The position numbers were made by a program, and so were the translations under genes. A stretch of 17,486 bases of DNA, from assembly GCA_964369995.1 (NCBI GenBank), contig CAYJHH010000059.1, positions 1 through 17,486 on the forward strand, written 5' to 3'. The stretch's first letter is position 1. Each line of letters opens with the position of its first letter. Below, in pieces: positions 1-7,102 of the stretch. The notes beneath the pieces are model-generated. The model saw nothing but the letters and a program-made list of their open reading frames with translations. It was not told where the DNA came from and did not search any database. Source of the DNA: CAYJAD01 sp964369995. Lineage in GTDB: Bacteria > Desulfobacterota > Desulfovibrionia > Desulfovibrionales > Desulfovibrionaceae.

Positions 1-177
1 ACGTATGTCTTGATACGCGCCTTCCGTAAAAAACTTCGTCTTTCTCACATTTTACACTTTTTGAACAGCCTGAGGTACCTTCATAAAAATAGATGTTTCA
101 TAAGTATTTTTCAAAACATGGAGTTTTTCAACAGGCTGGTAGGGCTGCACCTCATGCCAAGCTGTTTTTAGGCTTCA
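1..177. other. Intergenic segment downstream of the histidine kinase
   Basis: I see no gene here. The stretch is AT-rich and contains two related pieces, around 57-72 and 122-138. They share most of a TTTTT(G/C)AACAG(C/G)CTG sequence and contain a perfect 7-base inverted core (CAGCCTG at 66-72, CAGGCTG at 132-138). This could form a long-loop stem after the minus-strand kinase gene or be a remnant of a dispersed repeat. No T-tract hairpin good enough to call a terminator was found. Confidence 0.4.
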
Positions 178-3100
178 TTACGCACGGCGCTGCTTAAGCC
201 AAAAGTTTAGGGTAGTAAAAAGCTCCTCGGGGTTAATGGGTTTGGTAAGGTGGTCATTCATGCCATTTTGTAGGCTAATTTCCCTATCGCCTTTCATGGC
301 ATGGGCAGACATGGCTATGATGGGCAAAAAAGCAAAGCGCTCTTGCAAGCGAATGGCCTTGGTGGCAGTGTAGCCATCCATAACTGGCATTTGAATATCC
401 ATAAGTACAGCGTCATAGGGCTGTTTGTCGAGCATGTCCAAAGCTTCTTGACCATTATTGGCTATATCCAAAGTATATTGCGCCGATTGTAGTATTTCTT
501 GCGCAACAAGTTGGTTAATTTCATTATCTTCCACCAGGAGTAAATGCCCTGTTTGAAAGGGGAGCGAGCTTTGCGCGCCTAGGGAACTTTGCTCCTGAGT
601 GTTATTGAGGGTAAGGCTGTTTTTTTCTGCAAGGCTAAAGATGGCTGTGCAGAAAAAGGTGGAGCCCTTATTCAGCTCACTTTCCACCCAAATATTACCG
701 CGCATCATGGTCACTATACTGCGAGAAATCACAAGACCCAAACCTGTGCCGCCATATTTGCGTGTGACAGAGCTGTCTGCTTGTGAGAAAGCCGAAAAGA
801 GGCGATCTATTTGCTGCGGGCTTAGGCCAATGCCGGTGTCTCGCACAGCAAATTGACAATATAATTCATTTTGGTTGCGCAAAGAGCTTTCAATTTCTAA
901 AGAAATTGTGCCGGAGCGGGTAAATTTAATGGCATTACTCACCAAATTAAAGATAACTTGCTTTAAGCGCAGGGCATCGCCCAGTAACACGGTATCGGCA
1001 TGCGTACCGTTTTGTACATGTAGGCTCAGGCCTTTTTCAAAGCTTATGGCGCCGTACAAATCTTTCACTTCCAGGCAAATGTCATGCAGGGTAAAGGGTT
1101 TTTTTTCCATTTCCAGCTTACCCGCTTCAATTTTGGAAAAGTCCAAAATATCGTTGATGATACGCATGAGATTGTTCGCTGAATAAACGGTTTTTTTCAC
1201 ATAATTTTCTTGTACATCGCTCATGGGAGTTTGCTCAAGAAGATGCAATAATCCCAAAATACCATTCATGGGAGTGCGAATTTCATGACTCATATTGGCT
1301 AAAAATTCACTCTTGGCCTTGGTGCTTTTTTCTGCAATTTCTTTGGCTTCGCGTAATTCTTTTTCATTTTCGGCAATTTCATGCAACATGGCATGATGCT
1401 CGCGTAAATCTTTAAGGTAGGTAATAAGACCGCGTTTTCCCTGATAAGAGGTGCGCACCACCCGCACATCCAAGGGAATTTCTTCTCCTGTAAAGGCGTG
1501 TAAACACACGGCTTCTCTTCTAGCTATACCCTTGCTAAAGCCTTCATCAATCATTTGCATGAGTAAATCTTTGGAAGGGGTGCCGTCAGGTTGCAAAAGC
1601 GGAAGGGTTTTTTCCATATTTTCTAAATAGTCTTCTTTGGAGTCAAAGCCAAAGGTATTGGCTCCTTCTAAATTGGTATAAATAAGTTTGAAATTTTCAT
1701 CCCAAAAATGCACACAAAGGGGCATGGCGTCCAGCATAAGCGTGTGGCGTAGTTCTGCCTCTTTGACCAATTCTTGAGTGGCTTTGAGCTCGCGTAAATC
1801 TTTAGCATAAGAAACCACCACCTCTTCACCGTCTAGGGTAGAGCGCACAAGCACCACTTCCATGGGAATGAGTGTGCCTTCGCTATCATTAAGAAGCCAT
1901 TCAAAACGGCAATAACCGCGCTCTAGGGCGTCCACATGATTTTGCGTCACAGCCTCTTTGGAGTTTCTGCCATCGGGTTGATAGTCGGGGAAAGTATTAT
2001 ATACATTGGCTAAATATTCTTCCTTGGTGTCATATTTAAAGGTGCGTAATACTTCTTTATTGCAATCAATCATTTGTCCGGCTTTATTCCAAAACATGAT
2101 ACACAAGGGAACATTTTCAGAAATAATGGCATTATGTTCTGCCTCACGAGCGGCGCTTTTTTGCATGGCTTTAAATTCGCGCAAGTCCCGCATATAGCCC
2201 AATGCCACCGTTTGATTTTTGTATTGCGTACGCACAGCGGTAACATCCATGGGAAGCTCATGGCCATTTTTATCCACATGCATCCATTCCACATGGTGAT
2301 ATCCGTTTTCAAAACACTTTTGTAAAACTTCGCCGCTGGACTCGCTGCTAAGGCGCCCATCTGGCTGATACTTCGGTGTGAGGTGAAAGAAATTATCTAA
2401 ATATTCTTGCTTATTATCAAAACCAAAAATCTTATATGCTGTATCGTTGCAATCCATGGCTTCAAAGCTATCACTGACAATGGCAACGCCCAAGGGCATG
2501 CTGTTAATCATGGCACTCATGATGGCTTCGCTTTCTTTCACCTGACGTTGGCTTTGTAAAAGCTCACGTAAATCATAGGTAAAAACAGCTATGACATTTT
2601 GATCATTATAGCGAATGCGTAAGAAACATATGCGACTTGGGATGGAAGCACCATGCATATCCTGCCATGCCCATTCCTTACTGACAAAGCCGGCACTGAA
2701 GGCAGTACTTAATTCCTTGGTGAAATTTTCATAGGAAGATTCCATGGAGGCTTGTTTTTTCCCAGAAGCATCTTGTGAGGCAAAACAAAGGCGAAAGTTT
2801 TCCAAGCAAAATTCTTTGGATTTAAGAGTTAAAAATACCAAAAAACTTGTATTACAATCTATAAGATTTCCTTCAAGATCCCAAATGCATATGGGGGTGG
2901 GGCTTCTGTGTATAACATCGGTATAAAAAATTTCGTATTGCTTGTGCTCATGGGGGGGCGCTTCTTCCATGGGATGCGCTTGCAAAATAAAGATGGGCTC
3001 ACTTTCATAATGAATGGCCGTGACGGAGTAATGTAGGCAGCATGCTTGTCCGCAAGCCAAGTGATGCCACCAGGTAAAATGGCTTATGCCATGTTTTAAG

Positions 3101-3348
3101 GTTTGTTGGCAGTGGAATAAAACTGTTTCTTCAATTTTATTGGGGTGCTGTATGGATATATGCATATTTTGCTGCCATTTTTCTTGGCAATCTTGCAAAG
3201 TCTCCGCGGTAAAAAGCTGTAAAAAACTTTGCGTACCATACAGCAATTGTACAGATTTAGAAATGCAGCATAAAGGAAGGGGGTTTTTGTAATAAAGATT
3301 ATGTAAAAAAGTAGCCAATGTGTCATGAGGGGGGGATAATGTTGACAT
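178..3348 (-). CDS. Multi-PAS hybrid sensor histidine kinase/response regulator
   Basis: A 1056-residue hybrid kinase that autophosphorylates a histidine and passes phosphate to its own receiver. From the N-terminus there is a divergent sensor region (about 10-130). Four PAS-like units follow (about 140-260, 272-392, 404-522, 536-652), each ending in a D-L-R-E linker, and the last three share a QPDG motif. A short coiled coil (about 655-680) leads to the HisKA domain with phosphoacceptor H688 in SHEIRTPMNG. The HATPase domain has N801/N805, DTGIG at 837-841 and GGTGLGL at 866-872. The receiver (about 934-1053) has D941, phosphoacceptor D984, S1014 and K1036. No membrane segment or signal peptide is visible, so it should sense a cytoplasmic signal. 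The start is preceded by a weak AAGG seven bases upstream. There is no output domain and no adjacent regulator, so a separate Hpt protein and regulator would be needed. The kinase class is certain; the ligand is unknown. Confidence 0.95.
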   Translation of the reverse strand: MSTLSPPHDTLATFLHNLYYKNPLPLCCISKSVQLLYGTQSFLQLFTAETLQDCQEKWQQNMHISIQHPNKIEETVLFHCQQTLKHGISHFTWWHHLACGQACCLHYSVTAIHYESEPIFILQAHPMEEAPPHEHKQYEIFYTDVIHRSPTPICIWDLEGNLIDCNTSFLVFLTLKSKEFCLENFRLCFASQDASGKKQASMESSYENFTKELSTAFSAGFVSKEWAWQDMHGASIPSRICFLRIRYNDQNVIAVFTYDLRELLQSQRQVKESEAIMSAMINSMPLGVAIVSDSFEAMDCNDTAYKIFGFDNKQEYLDNFFHLTPKYQPDGRLSSESSGEVLQKCFENGYHHVEWMHVDKNGHELPMDVTAVRTQYKNQTVALGYMRDLREFKAMQKSAAREAEHNAIISENVPLCIMFWNKAGQMIDCNKEVLRTFKYDTKEEYLANVYNTFPDYQPDGRNSKEAVTQNHVDALERGYCRFEWLLNDSEGTLIPMEVVLVRSTLDGEEVVVSYAKDLRELKATQELVKEAELRHTLMLDAMPLCVHFWDENFKLIYTNLEGANTFGFDSKEDYLENMEKTLPLLQPDGTPSKDLLMQMIDEGFSKGIARREAVCLHAFTGEEIPLDVRVVRTSYQGKRGLITYLKDLREHHAMLHEIAENEKELREAKEIAEKSTKAKSEFLANMSHEIRTPMNGILGLLHLLEQTPMSDVQENYVKKTVYSANNLMRIINDILDFSKIEAGKLEMEKKPFTLHDICLEVKDLYGAISFEKGLSLHVQNGTHADTVLLGDALRLKQVIFNLVSNAIKFTRSGTISLEIESSLRNQNELYCQFAVRDTGIGLSPQQIDRLFSAFSQADSSVTRKYGGTGLGLVISRSIVTMMRGNIWVESELNKGSTFFCTAIFSLAEKNSLTLNNTQEQSSLGAQSSLPFQTGHLLLVEDNEINQLVAQEILQSAQYTLDIANNGQEALDMLDKQPYDAVLMDIQMPVMDGYTATKAIRLQERFAFLPIIAMSAHAMKGDREISLQNGMNDHLTKPINPEELFTTLNFWLKQRRA

Positions 3349-3598
3349 AGCAGAACCTTAGGTAAGACTTTTGCTAAAAATGCACGCTGCGAGATGAATT
3401 GGGAATGTTAAGAATATGTAACACTTCATATATAATTATTATTGGCTCTTTGTACATAGCTACGTTAAAAAAAGTATAAAATAGGTTAACAATCGTAGAC
3501 AATACAAGCATAATACTGTTTGTTACATGGCGATTCATTTTTATTAGATGATATGTTCCTTTGCTTTTTAGGCTTTCATAAGTCAAAAGAGAAATATA
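3349..3598. other. AT-rich intergenic region between divergent genes
   Basis: This stretch separates the minus-strand kinase start from the plus-strand peroxiredoxin promoter. A 96-codon minus-strand reading frame crosses it (3374-3664) but has AT-driven composition, no recognisable family features, and overlaps the peroxiredoxin promoter, so I do not call it a gene. The kinase promoter should lie here, but I cannot pick out a convincing -35/-10 pair. Confidence 0.4.
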
Positions 3599-3628
3599 TT
3601 GACAGGAATTATCATTTTTTGTACTAAT
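3599..3628 (+). promoter_or_regulatory. Predicted sigma-70 promoter of the selenoperoxiredoxin gene
   Basis: A perfect TTGACA -35 hexamer lies at 3599-3604, followed after 18 bases by ACTAAT at 3623-3628 (four of six matches to TATAAT). Transcription would start near 3635, giving a leader of roughly 55 bases before the ATG at 3689. A better TATAAT at 3671-3676 sits directly against the Shine-Dalgarno sequence and has no suitable -35, so it is less likely. Confidence 0.5.
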
Positions 3629-3642
3629 GAGAATGGTTATCA
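3628..3642 (+). promoter_or_regulatory. Fur/PerR-like operator
   Basis: The 15-mer TGAGAATGGTTATCA matches the 7-1-7 Fur-family box TGATAATnATTATCA at 12 of 14 defined positions. It overlaps the end of the predicted -10 and the transcription start, a position suited to repression. A further half-site-like ATTATCA lies at 3608-3614. Because the gene it precedes is a peroxiredoxin, a peroxide-sensing PerR-type member of the Fur family is the natural candidate, but sequence alone does not separate PerR from Fur. Confidence 0.5.
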
Positions 3643-3688
3643 GCAAATAGTTGCTATTTTTCAAAAGTCTTATAATTTGGAGGTTTTC

Positions 3689-4306
3689 ATGATCGAAGTA
3701 GGAAAGTTGGCGCCAGAATTTACCGCCAAAGCGTATGAAAATGGTGAATTTAAGGATGTTTCCTTAAGCGATTATCGTGGAAAATGGGTGTTCTTATTCT
3801 TTTATCCCGGTGACTTTACCTTTGTTTGAGTAACCGAAGTTGCTGCAGTTGCAGCAAAAATCGAAGCCTTTAAAAATTTAGATGTACAAGTGCTTGGCGT
3901 AAGTATGGACAGCGTGTTTGTTCATAAAATGTGGGATGAGCAAGAAGTTTCTAAAATCATCGGTTCTAACGTACCCTTCCCCCTTCTTTCTGATGCATGC
4001 GGCTGCTTAGGCAAGCTTTATGGTGTTTTCTCCGAAGAGGACTCCATCAATTTACGTGGTAGCTTTATCATTGATGCCAATGGCGTTGTGCAAAGCATGG
4101 AAGTGCTGGCTGCTCCTGTGGGCCGTGAATTTGATGAAACTTTGCGTCAAATCGAAGCGCATAAGCATGTATGCGCCACCAATGGATGCCAAGTGACCCC
4201 CACCGCTTGGAAGCCCGGCGCTCAAGTGCTTGAGCCTGCCCCTGCTTTAGTGGGTAAGGTTTGGGAAACGTGGACTCCAGCTTTTTATTATAAATCTTCC
4301 AAGTAA
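3689..4306 (+). CDS. Selenocysteine-containing peroxiredoxin (AhpC/Prx1 type), UGA read as Sec at residue 47
   Basis: This enzyme would reduce hydrogen peroxide and organic hydroperoxides in the cytoplasm, using a selenol in place of the peroxidatic thiol. The start ATG has GGAGG at 3679-3683, five bases upstream. Translation runs in one frame to TAA at 4304-4306 with a single in-frame TGA at 3827-3829. Read through, it gives 205 residues, the usual AhpC length. The TGA is codon 47, exactly the peroxidatic Cys of the family signature P-x3-T-x2-C (P40, T44, U47). The frame continues with conserved features on the other side: VLGVSMD (68-74), FPLLSD (97-102), R123 in LRGSFIIDANG, and a C-terminal VC(162)...WKPG region with C162 and C167 as candidate resolving residues. 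Unusual points are Val rather than Pro after residue 47, extra cysteines C104 and C106, and a five-residue insertion near C162. A hairpin with SECIS character follows the UGA. The main alternative is a Cys-to-stop mutation or sequencing error, which I consider much less likely. Confidence 0.9.
3835..3863 (+). promoter_or_regulatory. Predicted bacterial SECIS element within the peroxiredoxin coding region
   Basis: Just after the UGA at 3827-3829 is a perfect 7-bp stem, TTGCTGC (3840-3846) with GCAGCAA (3851-3857), closing the tetraloop AGTT. A lower helix CGA/TCG (3835-3837 with 3861-3863) extends it across a small internal loop. The loop begins 17 bases after the UGA and has G as its second base. 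This agrees with the known bacterial rule of an apical loop about 16-37 bases from the UGA with a G in the first two loop positions. It would recruit SelB with Sec-tRNA. Confidence 0.75.
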
Positions 4307-4372
4307 GACTTTTGTGCGTTTAGCTCCACTGGAAAACGTCTAAAATACGAATATACAGTGTGCTTATATAGT

Positions 4373-4412
4373 AAAGCCCCCTCATGCTTTTACGCTATGC
4401 AGGGGGCTTTTT
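4373..4412. terminator. Terminator between convergent peroxiredoxin and hydrogenase genes
   Basis: AAAGCCCCCT (4373-4382) pairs with AGGGGGCTTT (4401-4410) in a 10-bp GC-rich stem. The 18-base loop has inner CAT/ATG pairing, and a T5 run ends at 4412. It is a good intrinsic terminator for the plus-strand peroxiredoxin gene. Being also 3' of the minus-strand operon, with the paired A-tract on its other side, it may act in both directions. Confidence 0.85.
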
Positions 4413-4429
4413 CGTATTTTATTATAAAC

Positions 4430-5014
4430 TTATGGATTTTCTTCCTGAGAAGTTTCCTTGGGCGCTGGCTTAGGCGCAGCTTTTTTCTTCTCCGGTAAGG
4501 GAGGGATGTAAATACTGCCATCGGGCTCCACCAAAGACAAGGCTCTCACGGGGCAAGCTTCCATACATGCGGTGATTTTTTTGCCTTCTTGTTGGCGCCA
4601 CGCGGTGCACATATCACAGCGCACGGCCACTTCTCGGCGGGCGCGTTGCGCCATGGTTTCTCCATGTGCCTCAGGCAGGCCTATGCTTTCTAAAGAAATG
4701 GCACCGTATGGACAAACAAAAATACACATTTTGCAGGAGGAGCATAGTTGCACGCGCACGGTAATGCTATCATTATCTTCTTGTTGCAAAGCGCCGGTGG
4801 CACAAACAGCCACACAAGGAGCCGGAGAACATTGGTGACAGCGCACGGTGGTTTTAAAGTCTTCCCCCTTTACCACATGGACGCGTGAAACCAAGGTGTC
4901 ACGATGTTTCATGGCTTCTTTAAAGCTCATGCCATGGTGCGCGGCAATACAAGCCACTTCACAGCGACGGCATGCACGGCATTTGTCGGGTATAACTTGA
5001 ATATGTTCTGCCAT
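4430..5014 (-). CDS. CooF-like polyferredoxin, electron-transfer subunit of the hydrogenase
   Basis: A 194-residue soluble iron-sulfur protein of the CooF/HycB family, expected to carry electrons from a donor enzyme (CO dehydrogenase in classical Coo systems) to the membrane hydrogenase. Sixteen cysteines form four [4Fe-4S] sites. In numbering from the chosen start these are C12-C15-C18-C22, C59-C62-C67-C71, C91-C94-C97-C101, and C133-C136-C150-C154. The tail is rich in Lys, Pro, Ala and Glu and probably disordered. An ATG at 5020 gives two more residues, but AGGA abuts that codon directly. The ATG at 5014 has AGGA six bases upstream and is preferred. It is the last gene of the operon, 16 bases after hypA by this start. 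Position matches cooF of Desulfovibrio as I recall it. No cooS is nearby, so a formate dehydrogenase or another donor cannot be excluded. Confidence 0.85.
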   Translation of the reverse strand: MAEHIQVIPDKCRACRRCEVACIAAHHGMSFKEAMKHRDTLVSRVHVVKGEDFKTTVRCHQCSPAPCVAVCATGALQQEDNDSITVRVQLCSSCKMCIFVCPYGAISLESIGLPEAHGETMAQRARREVAVRCDMCTAWRQQEGKKITACMEACPVRALSLVEPDGSIYIPPLPEKKKAAPKPAPKETSQEENP

Positions 5015-5030
5015 AGTCATTCCTTTTCTA

Positions 5031-5378
5031 TTACTGAGAGGCCGCTTCTAAGGCCAAAAGTGTACACCCATGCCCACCTTGAAATTCCACCTGTGTACTG
5101 GCACATTCAGGGCAGGTAAAATGCCGCTTTTGCAAGGTAAATGTGGCCTTACATTGTAGGCATTGGCAGGCAAGGGGCGCAATTTCTATAAGTAACTCTG
5201 CCCCTGCCGCCACGGTATTTTCAGCCAAAAGTTCAAAACAAGCGGTTAAGGTTTGGGCTTCAATGCAAGCCAATAAACCAAGGCTAAGCCGTACACGCAC
5301 CATGCGTTGTACCCCATGTTTGCGGGCTTCCTCTTCAATGATGCGCAACAGACCCGCCGCCAAGGATGTTTCATGCAT
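5031..5378 (-). CDS. hypA: HypA, hydrogenase nickel-incorporation protein
   Basis: A 115-residue metallochaperone that delivers nickel to the large subunit during [NiFe] active-site assembly, usually with HypB. It starts with the invariant Met-His-Glu whose H2 binds nickel. Its zinc site has the expected two CxxC pairs, C73/C76 and C89/C92, in a CxxC-x12-CPxC arrangement. Length is normal for the family. The gene follows cooH by six bases with no clear Shine-Dalgarno of its own, suggesting translational coupling. Its presence inside the operon supports a dedicated supply of nickel for CooH; the other hyp genes must be elsewhere. Confidence 0.95.
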   Translation of the reverse strand: MHETSLAAGLLRIIEEEARKHGVQRMVRVRLSLGLLACIEAQTLTACFELLAENTVAAGAELLIEIAPLACQCLQCKATFTLQKRHFTCPECASTQVEFQGGHGCTLLALEAASQ

Positions 5379-5384
5379 GGGACT

Positions 5385-6473
5385 TTAGCGCTCGGTGCAG
5401 GATACGCAAGGGTCAATACTATTGGCTATAAGCGCCACATCGGCCACTTGGCAATCTTTCATCATAACCCCAAGAGCTTCCCAATTCATATAAGAGGGTA
5501 CACGCCACTTTAAGCGCTCGGGTATGTCGGTGCTATTACTACGAATATAATACATCACTTCACCGCGTGGCGCTTCACTGCGCGCGCAGGCCTGCCCTGT
5601 GGGAATTTGGCGCGGCGGCGTAATAAGTTTGCCTTCAGGAAGTTTGGCGCAAAGCTGACGAATAATGCTTATGGATTCAAAAATCTCCTGCAAACGCACC
5701 ATGGCGCGTGAATGCACACAGCAACCTTGCTCCAAAATGACAGCAAAATCTGCCTCGGGATAGGCGGCATAAGGAGCGCTTTTTCGCACATCATTGTCAA
5801 TGCCCGAACCGCGAGCCACAGGTCCCACCACGCCTAGGCGCAGAGCGTCAGCTTTGGGAAGCAAACCAAGGCCATGGGTACGGGTAAGAATCATTTTATC
5901 CGTGGCGAAAATATCACGTATTTCCTTGGTGTACTCTTCCACTTGAGTAAGGCTTTGTAAAAGAAACTGTATCATGGCAGGATCAAGGTCATATTTGACG
6001 CCGCCTATACAATTGGCCGCAAGGTTCATGCGATTTCCATAGATGTTTTCTTTGACATCTTGCATGATTTCACGCACTTCCATGGTGTGCATAAAAAGAG
6101 ATTTAAAGCCGATAATATGCACTTGAATGGCCAGATTAAAAAGATGCGAGGCAATACGTTTAATTTCTTCCGCAATGACGCGCAAATATTTAGCGCGTGA
6201 GCTGATGCGCAATTGTAAAAGGTTTTCTACCACCATGCTGTAAGTAAAGGCATGGGTATTGGAGCATAAAGAGCAAACGCGCTCGGTGAGGGTCACATTT
6301 TTAAAAATATTACGCTGACTGGCTATGGCTTCCATGCCGCGATGCACATGCCCAGCGGTGATATGCACCTCACGTAAGGTTTCGCCTTCTACGGTGAGGT
6401 GAAAATATACAGGCTCTTCAAGAGCCACGTGCACAGGCCCAAGGGGCAAAGTGAAGGTGTTATCGGTACTCAT
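5385..6473 (-). CDS. cooH: CooH, catalytic large subunit of group 4 energy-converting [NiFe]-hydrogenase
   Basis: A 362-residue subunit holding the NiFe centre where protons are reduced to H2. The nickel ligands are visible as two CxxC pairs: C67/C70 in ERVCSLC near the N-terminus and C356/C359 in DPCVSC near the C-terminus. It is short, like other CooH/EchE/NuoD-related subunits. The protein ends three residues after the last ligand (Thr-Glu-Arg), so there is no cleavable C-terminal extension and no endopeptidase should be needed. All four nickel ligands are Cys codons, so this is not a Sec-containing NiFeSe enzyme. The start has GAGGGA a few bases upstream. It lies 17 bases after cooU and is followed by hypA. 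Confidence 0.95.
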   Translation of the reverse strand: MSTDNTFTLPLGPVHVALEEPVYFHLTVEGETLREVHITAGHVHRGMEAIASQRNIFKNVTLTERVCSLCSNTHAFTYSMVVENLLQLRISSRAKYLRVIAEEIKRIASHLFNLAIQVHIIGFKSLFMHTMEVREIMQDVKENIYGNRMNLAANCIGGVKYDLDPAMIQFLLQSLTQVEEYTKEIRDIFATDKMILTRTHGLGLLPKADALRLGVVGPVARGSGIDNDVRKSAPYAAYPEADFAVILEQGCCVHSRAMVRLQEIFESISIIRQLCAKLPEGKLITPPRQIPTGQACARSEAPRGEVMYYIRSNSTDIPERLKWRVPSYMNWEALGVMMKDCQVADVALIANSIDPCVSCTER

Positions 6474-6490
6474 ACTATCCCTCGTTCTGG

Positions 6491-7087
6491 CTATTTGGAA
6501 GAAGCGCTGGAAACATTGTTTTCATTGGCGCGATCTTTAAGGATGCGTTCCCATAAGTCCACCGTACATGCACCATTCATCATGATGGACAGTGGCACTG
6601 CTTCACCCAAAATGCCGCCCTCAAGGTCTTCAGAGAGGAAAAGCCTACGCGGATTGGGTTGATTAAGCACTTCTATATCATATAATTCCATCATTTCACG
6701 TTCATGCCAATCAGCATTGGCAAAAATATGCGTAATGGAAGGCACTTCATGATGCTCAGCATCCAAAAGCACCGTAAGGTTAATGACAATGCCTTGAAGT
6801 TCAAAATGATAACACACTTCGTGCACAGGATCTTGTAAATGCTCACGATTATAAGCTGTTATCATGGCAAGGCGAGCTTCATGACTGGCTAGGAGCGTGG
6901 AGGCAAGAAGTATGTCCTTGGGTAAAGCCAAGCGATACCAATGAAAAACATTGCCTTCTTGATCGTGTTGTAAGCCATATGTGGCTGTGGTTTTATCGGA
7001 GGCTAGTGGCGCATGATTTTCCATAAGCGTATGTAGTTTCTGCAAAAGCTCATGTATATTTGGCGCTGAAGCGGGCGTGCTGGACAT
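6491..7087 (-). CDS. cooU: CooU, NuoC-like hydrogenase subunit
   Basis: A 198-residue peripheral-arm subunit related to NuoC/EchD (30-kDa complex I subunit family). It packs against the catalytic subunit and is needed for assembly of the soluble arm. The family signature is visible as WHEREMMELYDIEVLNQPNPRRLFL (about 127-151), a version of the WxERExxDlxGI...HPxLRR motif. The N-terminal 45 residues are divergent and probably variable in the family. AAGGAA precedes the start. It sits 15 bases after cooX in the operon. The name rests on synteny plus the motif. Confidence 0.88.
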   Translation of the reverse strand: MSSTPASAPNIHELLQKLHTLMENHAPLASDKTTATYGLQHDQEGNVFHWYRLALPKDILLASTLLASHEARLAMITAYNREHLQDPVHEVCYHFELQGIVINLTVLLDAEHHEVPSITHIFANADWHEREMMELYDIEVLNQPNPRRLFLSEDLEGGILGEAVPLSIMMNGACTVDLWERILKDRANENNVSSASSK

Positions 7088-7102
7088 AGTATTTCCTTCA
7101 GG

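Noticed and set aside
3374..3664. 96-codon minus-strand frame in the kinase-peroxiredoxin interval
   Set aside because: Composition follows the AT-rich DNA, no family or Shine-Dalgarno is recognisable, and it overlaps the promoter and operator of the peroxiredoxin gene.
3689..3829. Peroxiredoxin as a pseudogene truncated at codon 47
   Set aside because: The frame is otherwise intact and conserved on both sides, the TGA falls exactly on the catalytic Cys codon, and a SECIS-like hairpin follows. Random decay would not be expected to produce this combination.
5385..6473. NiFeSe-type (selenocysteine) hydrogenase
   Set aside because: All four nickel ligands are encoded by Cys codons and no in-frame TGA is present, although the organism appears to use Sec.
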